Source of the DNA: Desulfosudis oleivorans Hxd3 | Lineage (GTDB): Bacteria > Desulfobacterota > Desulfobacteria > Desulfobacterales > Desulfosudaceae | DNA length: 64,000 bases | Assembly: GCF_000018405.1 (NCBI RefSeq) | Contig: NC_009943.1 | Span: 3,661,001 to 3,725,000, forward strand | Direction of reading: 5' to 3' | In this document: positions 52,643-60,604 of the stretch, one piece after another | Numbering within the stretch: position 1 is the first letter of the stretch | Layout: each line of letters begins with the position of its first letter | Notes under the pieces: model-generated | What the model was told of the DNA's origin: nothing | Database searches by the model: none | The model's input: only the letters and a program-made list of their open reading frames with translations | Program-made: the position numbers and the translations under genes

Positions 52643-53212
52643 CTATTTCTGTACTTGATGACAAATACAAACATCCTCTAAACCACAATGAGTGGAACAA
52701 CAACTATTTGTATTATAATGAAAAAATGGGTCATCGCCATCATCCATAATCTTTATATTATAAGTGCCATCTTTTTGAATTGCCCCATCCACCCAACTAT
52801 CCAGAAGCTTAATTGCCGCCTTAAAGCAACATCTTGGTATATTGTGCTCCTGGCACAAGGAAAGAAGCCCTTTATCGCATGTCCATATAGCAGATCCTTC
52901 TGTATAGTAACCCCAGATGAATATTTTCACATCGTTAGGATCTCGGCTGATACGTGCAAAGTTGATTGAATTTGTGTTTGATCCTCTTTGAAGTTGTAAC
53001 GCTTTCTCGTCCAAAAGCATTTCATCCAAATCTTGACATTCGCAAGTATAAAAATTGCATGGGGCTTCATTATATTGGTTCATCTTAACCACACAACTAG
53101 CATTGGAGCATGGGCCAAAAAAGTCTATTAATCCGCAAGTTTTATCCACCTGCATCAGGCGGTTGATAAAACAGGCGTCTAAGAACACATATGTGTAGCT
53201 ACCGCAGCTCAA
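52643..53212 (-). CDS. PIN-like, cysteine-rich protein, putative toxin
   Basis: 189 residues, TTG start overlapping the upstream gene by 14 bp. The pattern FLD12ACFINRL ... DPND94VKIF ... AIWTCD113KGLLSLCQEHNIP follows PIN-domain RNases: an early Asp, a mid-helix acid and the late T-x-D/N-x-x-L. It has 17 cysteines, including a dense C-terminal cluster (CCSTHCGLEDVCICH), unusual for PIN proteins and suggestive of metal binding. AT-rich. Downstream of an XRE-ImmA/IrrE gene, a known context for PIN-like toxins. Toxic RNase activity is inference. Confidence 0.65.
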   Translation of the reverse strand: MSCGSYTYVFLDACFINRLMQVDKTCGLIDFFGPCSNASCVVKMNQYNEAPCNFYTCECQDLDEMLLDEKALQLQRGSNTNSINFARISRDPNDVKIFIWGYYTEGSAIWTCDKGLLSLCQEHNIPRCCFKAAIKLLDSWVDGAIQKDGTYNIKIMDDGDDPFFHYNTNSCCSTHCGLEDVCICHQVQK

Positions 53213-54395
53213 TTTGTAGTGTTTCCTCTATATATTTTAAAACATTTTCGGAATATAAAGCTGTGTCTTGCCTTATGCATTGGATTAATGTCTTTTGACT
53301 TTCCTTTAAAAAACCTTGAACAGCTTGCGCATTTCTACTCGGAGTAATATTTTCTAATATTTTTTTGATTTGCCTAAATGATATGACAGGGCTCCTTCTT
53401 ATGTCTCGATCGATTTGTTCAATCCAATCGGGCTCTCTATTTTCTTCGTAATCCATTCTTCTAAATTGCTCTCCTGAGACTTGATACTCTTCTTCATCAT
53501 CGTCATGCCTTGCTTCTTGATAGAAAAATTCTTGATTCGAGGTTAAGGTGTCAAATATCGAATTAGCAAGAACATCTTTTAAAGTCCTCCCTTCATCGAC
53601 TGCGTTTTGACATGCCGCCAGATCTAGTTCTGGAAATTTTTTTGCTAGGTGGATTGATTCGTCATATGGGATCAGAAAGAATTGAGCAAATTTATAGGCA
53701 AAAAATTCTGGCAACAACTCTTCTGAAATATCTACATTCCAATGAAGGCTTGGTAAAAAAACATCCACAGGGATATCTCGATTACGATCAAACAGCATGT
53801 GACACACTTCATGGGCTAATGAGAAAATAAGTCTGTGCGGAGGGCGTTTATAAGTGTTTACGCAAATTGCTGCCTTGGGACCATGGCTAACAATAAAGGC
53901 ATCAAAATCGGCCTCTATCGACTCCACGGGTATTACGGGTACTTGGTATTGCGTTAAAAAAACTTCAGGGGTGGGATATCGTTTGCGGAATTCAGAAACA
54001 AAGGCTCCCGCTTCCTGTATTACGTCATGTCGCCTATACCCGCTTCTGAGGTTCCGCGAAAATGAAGGGGCATTAATCTTGGGAAGTGAGTTTTCAATCA
54101 ATAAAAACACATCTTCAACTTTAGACGTAAACACCTGTATATCATTCTTTAAATTCCTGAAGGCGAGATTGGTTTCTGGGTATTCTTTATCGAATAGCAA
54201 CCTAACTGCATTAATGCCAAACGATTCAGATATTTTCACAATTTCATCAAACACGATCTCACGTTTACCTGCCAAATAACCACCAATTATATCTGATGGA
54301 ACTTTGGCAAAACTACTTGCCCTAGAGAGAGTTAATCCTCTTCTCCTGAACTCAAAATTCAGACGTTTTGCGATTTCTTGGCGGATTATTTTCAC
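53199..54395 (-). CDS. XRE-family HTH + ImmA/IrrE metallopeptidase
   Basis: 398 residues, GTG start. 1-60: lambda-repressor-like HTH (RGLTLSRASSFAKVPSDIIG; FDEIVKISESFGINAVRLLF). 150-260: ImmA/IrrE peptidase with H195-E196-V-C-H199 in FSLAHEVCHMLF and the following DVFLPSLHWNVDISEELLPEFFAYKFAQFFLIPY (in parts EELLPEFFAYKFAQ). The C-terminal 140 are helical with an acidic stretch. Such proteins act as antitoxins or phage-responsive regulators that cleave or repress partners. Overlap with the PIN-like gene supports a toxin-antitoxin-like unit. AT-rich and probably acquired. Confidence 0.88.
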   Translation of the reverse strand: MKIIRQEIAKRLNFEFRRRGLTLSRASSFAKVPSDIIGGYLAGKREIVFDEIVKISESFGINAVRLLFDKEYPETNLAFRNLKNDIQVFTSKVEDVFLLIENSLPKINAPSFSRNLRSGYRRHDVIQEAGAFVSEFRKRYPTPEVFLTQYQVPVIPVESIEADFDAFIVSHGPKAAICVNTYKRPPHRLIFSLAHEVCHMLFDRNRDIPVDVFLPSLHWNVDISEELLPEFFAYKFAQFFLIPYDESIHLAKKFPELDLAACQNAVDEGRTLKDVLANSIFDTLTSNQEFFYQEARHDDDEEEYQVSGEQFRRMDYEENREPDWIEQIDRDIRRSPVISFRQIKKILENITPSRNAQAVQGFLKESQKTLIQCIRQDTALYSENVLKYIEETLQIELR

Positions 54396-54643
54396 TAATT
54401 CATCACCATCTATGTTAAGTTATCTATCGCATAGCCTATTGGTATGATTACGTTAACACAAAAGCCCGGATATTGCTTTTCCCCGGTATTCCCTAGCAGG
54501 CACCCCCAAAGAGACAGAGGCGTCCTCCGTCGCCAAGGTTATAGGAGACAAGTGGAGCTTTTCCTACATAATCTCAACTGCGCCTTGAATCATTGCAACA
54601 ACACCGCCCAGGCAAAACACTTGTGTCACGCCAGATTCTCTTC

Positions 54644-56602
54644 TCACGCGGCAGCGCCACCTCTTCTGGCCTTCATGCGGTCGCGCAGTCTGGGAAACAG
54701 GTTAATGTCGGTATGGGGCAGAAACAGGGCTGCCATGTAGTGGTCCATGTAGGAGTTGGTTTCGGAAAGCTCGAAGTTGGTCATCTTCTGCACCACCTGG
54801 CCCACGTCCCTGCGAATGCGGTTGGTCAGGGCGCTCATGCGGGCACCCATCAGGGAGCCGTTGCCGATAAAGGTGACCTTTTCCGGCTCGATTTCCGGCA
54901 ACAGGCCGATGGTCATGGCCTTTTCCAAATCGATGTAGCTGCCGAACCCGCCGGAGAGCACGATGCGCGAAATCTGATCAATACCCAGGCCGACCTCGTC
55001 GAGCAGGGTCTGGCTCCCGCTGTAGATGGCGCCCTTGGCCCGAATCAGGTTGTCGATGTCGATCTCGGTGAGCACGATGTCCCGGTCGATGCCGGTGCTC
55101 TCCTTCCACACCACCACGTATTCGTAGATATTGTCCTTATGACGAATGCGCGGATTGTCCAGGTCCTTGTTGATCTGGCCGCCGCTGTCGATGACACCGG
55201 CCTCAAAGAGCTGGGCCACCATGATGATAAGGCCCGACCCGCAGATGCCCACCGGCTTGGTGTTGCCGTGTGTAAGGAGCATGGGCTCCAGGGTTTCCGG
55301 GTCGATGGAAAAATCCTCGATGGCCCCTTTGGCGGCCCGCATGCCGAATGTGATGCCTCCGCCCTCAAAGGCCGGCCCCGCTGAACAGGCGGCGCACACC
55401 AGCCAGTCCCTGTTGCCGATGACGATCTCGGCGTTGGTGCCGATGTCGATGAAAAGGGTCAGCTCTTCGGAACGGTAAAGGCCGGACCCCATGACCCCGG
55501 CCACAATGTCGCCGCCCACGTAACTGGAGATCTGGGGGTAGACCAGGGCCGTGACATGCTCGCCCAGGGCCAGGTCGATATCCCGTGCCCGAATGGGCGG
55601 ATAGAAGGTGGAGGCCGGCACATAGGGCGACCGCCGGATATGCCGGGGATTGACCTCCAGCAGCAGCTGGGTCATGGTGGTGTTGCCGGCCAGGGTGATG
55701 GTGGAGATATTTTCCGGATCCACGCCGGACTGTTTGATCACGGATTTAATGATCTTGTTGATGGTGCCGGTGACCAGGTCGTGGAGTTTTTTCAGCCCGC
55801 CGGGCTTTTCCGCGTGCACGATGCGGGTGATGATGTCCTCGCCAAAGCTGATCTGGGCGTTAAAGTCGCCTTCCCTGGCCAGAATCTCACCGGAGCCCAG
55901 GTCGATGAGCTCGCCGTAGACCGTTGTGGTGCCGATATCCACGGCAATGGCGTAGTTCATGGCCGTGGTATCGCCAGGCTGAATATTGATGACCTGGGTC
56001 TTGCCCCCGTCTTCCCGCACGGGCCGCACCAGGGTGACCGTGACCTTGAAGTCCTGCTCCCGGATCACATCGGGAATCAGACGGATAACAGGCAGCAGAA
56101 ACTCCAGCCGGTGCTCGTCGTGTTTCAGGCGCAGCACATTGACCAGCCGGGTAACGTCCGGCACGTTTTCTCCGGCGTCCGGGGGAGGCAGCTCCAGGTA
56201 CTTCTTTTCCACGGGCGGCACAAACAGGCCCTGGTCCTTGAGCTGCTCGAAATCCATCTGCATGATGCGGGCCGTCTTGCGCGGCACCCGCTGAATGTCC
56301 AGGGCGCTCTTGTCGGACATGGAAGACTCAACGGGAATGCGCACCGTCAGGTCTTCGACCACCTTTGACCGGCAGGCCAGCCGGACCCCGGCGTCAATAT
56401 CTTCCTTGGCCAGTTTTTCCGAAAGCCCGCCTTCCACCGATCCCGACTCTATCACCACCCGGCACTTGCCGCACACGCCTTCGCCGCCGCAGGAGGCATT
56501 AATATGCACGCCCGCCTCCATGGCCGCCTTGATCAGGTTATCGCCTTCGGCTACCTCAACCACCCGCTCGTGGGGCAGAAACTTCACTTTATACGTATTC
56601 AT
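54644..56602 (-). CDS. Reductive activator of corrinoid proteins (RACo-like, 2Fe-2S + ASKHA)
   Basis: 652 residues. 1-85: [2Fe-2S] ferredoxin domain with C38, C44, C47 and C77 (NASCGGEGVCGKC). 90-200: linker/middle domain. 205-650: DUF4445 ASKHA ATPase (NYAIAVDIGTTTVYGELIDL, LAGNTTMTQLLLEVNPRHIR, TLFIDIGTNAEIVIGNRDW, GICGSGLIIMVAQLFEAG, LSGGFGSYIDLEKAM). These proteins use ATP to reduce Co(II) corrinoids back to Co(I) in methyltransferase or acetyl-CoA pathways. No methyltransferase is adjacent, so its target is elsewhere. ATG 56602 has GAGG at -8. Bases 54400-54640 upstream of the island show no gene. Confidence 0.93.
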   Translation of the reverse strand: MNTYKVKFLPHERVVEVAEGDNLIKAAMEAGVHINASCGGEGVCGKCRVVIESGSVEGGLSEKLAKEDIDAGVRLACRSKVVEDLTVRIPVESSMSDKSALDIQRVPRKTARIMQMDFEQLKDQGLFVPPVEKKYLELPPPDAGENVPDVTRLVNVLRLKHDEHRLEFLLPVIRLIPDVIREQDFKVTVTLVRPVREDGGKTQVINIQPGDTTAMNYAIAVDIGTTTVYGELIDLGSGEILAREGDFNAQISFGEDIITRIVHAEKPGGLKKLHDLVTGTINKIIKSVIKQSGVDPENISTITLAGNTTMTQLLLEVNPRHIRRSPYVPASTFYPPIRARDIDLALGEHVTALVYPQISSYVGGDIVAGVMGSGLYRSEELTLFIDIGTNAEIVIGNRDWLVCAACSAGPAFEGGGITFGMRAAKGAIEDFSIDPETLEPMLLTHGNTKPVGICGSGLIIMVAQLFEAGVIDSGGQINKDLDNPRIRHKDNIYEYVVVWKESTGIDRDIVLTEIDIDNLIRAKGAIYSGSQTLLDEVGLGIDQISRIVLSGGFGSYIDLEKAMTIGLLPEIEPEKVTFIGNGSLMGARMSALTNRIRRDVGQVVQKMTNFELSETNSYMDHYMAALFLPHTDINLFPRLRDRMKARRGGAAA

Positions 56603-56748
56603 CAGCACCTCATTTTGTTAATCATAAAGATTGTCCGTGGCTTTTTGCCATGCCGGGTTTTGCCATCCACGATACAACCGGAAAACACAATTTTCAAGCA
56701 AATGCGGGAACAGCGGAATGAGGCCCCGGCCATGTTCCGGAAAAAAAA

Positions 56749-56779
56749 GCGGGAAAGCATGACATGCACGCTTTCCCGC
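56749..56779 (-). terminator. Rho-independent terminator after 3-hydroxyacyl-CoA dehydrogenase
   Basis: Minus-strand stem GCGGGAAAGC / GCTTTCCCGC with an 11-nt loop, followed by eight T, ~30 bp beyond the stop codon at 56810. Confidence 0.9.
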
Positions 56780-56809
56780 CGAAAAACATCCTTTTACCTT
56801 GATACCGGA

Positions 56810-57973
56810 TTATTTTCCCATGGTCTTGAAAGAACCGTCCTGAATCTCGGGCTCAGGCTTGAAAATGTCCAGACCGTACTTGGCATGCAGCTTGTTGAGG
56901 GTATCGGTCAGCTGCTTGGGATCGGTGCCCGCGGCCAGGGTAAAGGGGCCGGCAAAAGCCCGCATGCCGTGGACCATGCCCTGGTCAATATCTTCCACTG
57001 ACTCGGCAATGCCTTCCTTGTATACCCGCACCGCCTCGTTGACCTGGATGGCCAGGAACTCCATGGGGGTGATCTCGGTGGAGGTCTTGGAGGTGTCGAT
57101 CTTGGCCTTGCCGCCCTCCCACTCGTAGATGCCCTTGCCGGTCTTCATGCCCAGGTCGCCCTTGTCCAGCAGGGCCTGAAGCGTCTTGCCCGGGGTAAAG
57201 TCCTTGGAAAGGGTCTCGGAGTAGTATTTCAGGGTGTGATAGAACACGTCGATGCCCACGTAGTCGGCCAGCTCAAAGGGGCCCATGGGCATGCCCATCT
57301 GCTTCATGATGGCGTCGATCTCGTCGGGCTTGATGGCACCTTCATCCAGAATGGCGCTGATCAGAGCCTGATTGGGCGCGCCGATGCGGTTGACGATAAA
57401 GCCGGGGGAGTCCTTGAGGACCTTGACCGGAATCTTGCCGATTTTCTTGGACAGTTCGCACAGCAGGTCCACGTTTTCCGCGGAGGTCTTCTCGCCGAAA
57501 ATCACCTCCACCAGCTTCATCCGGTTGACCGGGTTGAAAAAGTGCATGCCCAGAAACCGCTCGGGCTTGGTCACCGCGGTGGCGATCTCGGTGATGCTCA
57601 TGGTGGAGGTGTTGGAGGCCAGCAGGGCCTCGGCCGGGGCAGCGGACGACACATCGGCAAACACCTTCTTTTTCAGGTCCATGATCTCGGGCACGGCCTC
57701 GATCACCACCTGAACGTCAGCCACCGCCGCCTTGTTGTCCAGGGAGGTGGAGAGCTGGCCCATCATCCGGTCCTTGTCCTCGGCAGAGAGCTTGCCCTTG
57801 CCCACCAGAAAGTCCATGCTCTCTTTGACCTTCTTCATGCCGTTGTCAAGAAACTCCTGCTTCACATCCACCATCACGACTGTGTAGCCGGCCATGATAC
57901 ATACCTGGGCAATACCGTGGCCCATGGCGCCGGATCCGATAACCGCAATTTTTTTAATGTCTTCCAGCTTCAT
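56810..57973 (-). CDS. 3-hydroxyacyl-CoA dehydrogenase
   Basis: 387 residues. The NAD-binding domain IAVIGSGAMGHGIAQVCIMA, NTSTMSITEIATAVTKPERF, the catalytic-His segment MHFFNPVNRMKLVEVIFGEK, SPGFIVNRIGAPNQALISA and the C-terminal dimerisation domain (GMPMGPFELADYVGIDVFYH) are complete. A second HCDH_C-like half (from ~295) makes it longer than the 280-residue single enzyme. It oxidises 3-hydroxyacyl-CoA to 3-ketoacyl-CoA with NAD+. ATG after AGGAGG. Downstream of two acyl-CoA dehydrogenases on the same strand: a beta-oxidation or aromatic-acid module; hydratase and thiolase are not in the window. Confidence 0.95.
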   Translation of the reverse strand: MKLEDIKKIAVIGSGAMGHGIAQVCIMAGYTVVMVDVKQEFLDNGMKKVKESMDFLVGKGKLSAEDKDRMMGQLSTSLDNKAAVADVQVVIEAVPEIMDLKKKVFADVSSAAPAEALLASNTSTMSITEIATAVTKPERFLGMHFFNPVNRMKLVEVIFGEKTSAENVDLLCELSKKIGKIPVKVLKDSPGFIVNRIGAPNQALISAILDEGAIKPDEIDAIMKQMGMPMGPFELADYVGIDVFYHTLKYYSETLSKDFTPGKTLQALLDKGDLGMKTGKGIYEWEGGKAKIDTSKTSTEITPMEFLAIQVNEAVRVYKEGIAESVEDIDQGMVHGMRAFAGPFTLAAGTDPKQLTDTLNKLHAKYGLDIFKPEPEIQDGSFKTMGK

Positions 57974-58057
57974 TGAAAATCCTCCTTGAAAAATTAGTCC
58001 TTATGTTGAAAGAGCTTACACGCAGTCTGTGTTGCTGTAGAAAAAAACAACATTTTT

Positions 58058-59251
58058 TTATTTAAGCTCTTTGCTGGACAAATTCAATATATTTCTTGCG
58101 ATGATCAGGTGCTGAATCTGACCGGTGCCCTCGAAGATGTCGAGAATCTTGCTGTCACGCATCCACTTTTCCGCCAGATTCTCCCGGGAGTAGCCCAGCG
58201 GCCCCATCAATTCGCAGCATTTCTGGGTGATCAGGGTGCCGTATCGGCCGGCCTTTGCCTTGGACATGGAGGCCTCCAGGTTATTGAACTCCTCGTTGTC
58301 GGCCATCCAGGCGGCCCGCAGGGTCAGCAGGCGCATGGCATCCAGATGGGCCTCCATCCAATAGAAATCCTTTTCCACCGCGGACAGGTTGCCGGGGTTC
58401 TTGCTGTAGTCCAGATTATAGCCGGCCTCCTCCAGCTTTTCCCGGGTAAAGTCCACGGCCGCCTTTGCCACGCCGTTGGCCATGGCTGCCACCATGGGCC
58501 GGGTGTTGTCAAAGGTCTTCATGACGCCCTTGAAGCCTTCGGTCTTTTTCACCTCCGAACTGCCCAGCAGGTTCTCCTTGGGAATGCGGCAGTCTTTTAA
58601 CACAAAAGTACCGGTATCAGAGGCCCGGATGCCCAGTTTGTGTTCCAGGTGCTCCAGCTTGAAGCCGGGGGTGCCCTTTTCCACCACAAACGACTTGATG
58701 CCCGCCTTGCCGGCCTCCTTGTCCACCGTGGCCCACACCACCACGGCATCGCACCGATCGGCGCAGGTGACAAATATCTTTTCGCCGTTTAACACCCACT
58801 CGTCCCCATCCAGCACCGCGGTGGTGCAGATCGAACCGGAGTCGGAACCCGATTCGGGTTCGGTGATGGCCATGGCGGCCCACTTGCCACCGAACTTCTC
58901 CAGCTGCTCTTCGGTGGCCACTGCGGAAATGGCCGCGTTGCCCAGGCCGGCATTGGGAATGGACAGCAGCAGGCCCACGTCGCCCCAGCACATCTCCTCA
59001 ACCGTCACGATGGTGCCCAGGTTGGTGCCGGTGTCGCTGGCCACTTTTTCTTTTTTCTTGTCGGTATCACCGTCCTTTTTCTTCTTTTTCCCGCCCATCA
59101 CGGACAGGCCCCTAAACACATCCAGCTCCTTTGGGTATTCATGCTCGGCTTCATCATATTTGCGTGCAATGGGTCGCAGCATGGACTTGGACAGGGTGTT
59201 CATGCTCATGCGGACTTTTTCCAGTTTTTCTGAGTATTCAAGATCTAACAT
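58058..59251 (-). CDS. Acyl-CoA dehydrogenase
   Basis: 397 residues from MLDLEYSEKLEKVRMSMNTL with AAGGAGAG before the ATG. Middle domain MAITEPESGSDSGS and EWVLNGEKIFVTCADR bind FAD and substrate; the C-terminal helical domain ends with ILDIFEGTGQIQHLIIARNI, where FEGT holds the usual catalytic Glu. Odd: the N-terminal domain contains a Lys/Asp-rich insertion GGKKKKKDGDTDKKKEK (~53-69) in place of a normal helix turn. It oxidises acyl-CoA, passing electrons to ETF. The next gene is a second, different ACAD; both are likely co-transcribed. Confidence 0.95.
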   Translation of the reverse strand: MLDLEYSEKLEKVRMSMNTLSKSMLRPIARKYDEAEHEYPKELDVFRGLSVMGGKKKKKDGDTDKKKEKVASDTGTNLGTIVTVEEMCWGDVGLLLSIPNAGLGNAAISAVATEEQLEKFGGKWAAMAITEPESGSDSGSICTTAVLDGDEWVLNGEKIFVTCADRCDAVVVWATVDKEAGKAGIKSFVVEKGTPGFKLEHLEHKLGIRASDTGTFVLKDCRIPKENLLGSSEVKKTEGFKGVMKTFDNTRPMVAAMANGVAKAAVDFTREKLEEAGYNLDYSKNPGNLSAVEKDFYWMEAHLDAMRLLTLRAAWMADNEEFNNLEASMSKAKAGRYGTLITQKCCELMGPLGYSRENLAEKWMRDSKILDIFEGTGQIQHLIIARNILNLSSKELK

Positions 59252-59307
59252 GGGTCTCTCCTTACCTGTTAAAATCGATATCGTTTCATTGTTGAATGCC
59301 AGACACC

Positions 59308-60402
59308 CTAGATGGTGGCCATGGCCTCGAGATTGGAAAACCCTCTGGCGTTTCTGTAGTAACGCTCCACCGGGTATTCGCGGATGTATCCGTGTCCGCC
59401 CATGAGCTGAACACCGTAGTCGCACATCTTCATGGCCATTTCACCGGCATACATCTTTGCCAGGTAGGCTTCCCGTGTCGCGTTTTTGCCGGCCTCAAGG
59501 GCCGATGCGGCTTTCCACGCCATCAGACGAATGGAATCCACCTCGTAGGCCATCTCCGCCAGCATGAAGGCCACGGACTGGCGATATGCAATGGGTTGGC
59601 CGAACTGAACCCGTGTCTTGGCATATTCACGGGCAAACAGGTAGGAGGCGTTGGTCACACCCGCAGCCATGGCGGCCATACCGACCCGGGAGCGCTGAAG
59701 GAAAGCGTCAAAATCACACCCTTCCTCACCGCCCAGCCGGTCTTCGGCCGGCACTTCGCAGTTTTCAAAAACCACCCGGTTCATTTCAAGGGCATACATG
59801 CCCAGGGTCTTTTCCCGGTCTCCCATTTTGACGCCCGGATTTTTCGTATCCACGATAAACAACTGGCTTTTGCCGTCCAGGTTGGCCGCCACCAGCATGT
59901 GAGAGGCGTTGGCCCCCATGGGCACAAAACATTTTTCGCCGTTTAACACATAGGCACCGCCCTTCTTCTCGGCCGTTGTCTTCAGATCCACGGCGTCAAA
60001 ACCAAACCGGGGTTCGTTTAACGCCATGGTGCAGGCGGCATATTCCTCTTTGCAGAACAGGGGCAGGTATTTTTTCTTCTGGTCCTCGGTGCCCATCTTG
60101 GCCACCGGCGTGATAAACAGGGAAGGAGCAGTGACCGCCACGGCAAAAGCCATATCGCCAAAAGCCAGCTCCTCCAGCACCAGGGCGGTCTCCAGGGGAG
60201 AGTCGGCCATGCCGTATCCGCCGTACTCCTCGGGCACCATGGAGATGGAAGCCCCCAGTCCCCATGCCTTGTCAATGGCGTCGGCCGGAATCTGGCCGCT
60301 TTCATCCATGTCGTGGGCGGTGTCGGCCACAATGTTTTTAACTAACTTCGCGACCTCCTTTTTGACCATCTGCTGCTGTTTTGACATCGAAAAATTAATC
60401 AT
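59308..60402 (-). CDS. Acyl-CoA dehydrogenase with atypical short C-terminus
   Basis: 364 residues, ATG after GGAGGCGAC. N-terminal and middle domains are standard (AACTMALNEPRFGFDAVDLK; GAYVLNGEKCFVPMGANASH; RVGMAAMAAGVTNASYLFAREY; LMGGHGYIREYPVERYYRNAR). But it ends FSNLEAMATI, where most relatives read EIGEGT followed by a final ~20-residue helix. The Glu may be kept (NLEAM) with GT replaced by AM. Two adjacent, diverged ACAD genes with one lacking the last helix suggest a heteromeric enzyme; this is inference. Upstream of the other ACAD by 56 bp. Confidence 0.92.
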   Translation of the reverse strand: MINFSMSKQQQMVKKEVAKLVKNIVADTAHDMDESGQIPADAIDKAWGLGASISMVPEEYGGYGMADSPLETALVLEELAFGDMAFAVAVTAPSLFITPVAKMGTEDQKKKYLPLFCKEEYAACTMALNEPRFGFDAVDLKTTAEKKGGAYVLNGEKCFVPMGANASHMLVAANLDGKSQLFIVDTKNPGVKMGDREKTLGMYALEMNRVVFENCEVPAEDRLGGEEGCDFDAFLQRSRVGMAAMAAGVTNASYLFAREYAKTRVQFGQPIAYRQSVAFMLAEMAYEVDSIRLMAWKAASALEAGKNATREAYLAKMYAGEMAMKMCDYGVQLMGGHGYIREYPVERYYRNARGFSNLEAMATI

Positions 60403-60604
60403 GTGTCGCCTCCAGAGTCCTGTATGATTGAAGAAAGTTTCCGGATATCCCGGCATTCCGGGATATAAACCGGTCATTTCCGGTAAAAACTGACATGTCA
60501 GTTCATACTATTCACATGAACCTTCCTTGTCAACCTTTATTTGTTTTCTTTACCCTGTTTTTCGCAAGAACGAAAAACCGCTACAGCATATTAAAAATAG
60601 ATAG

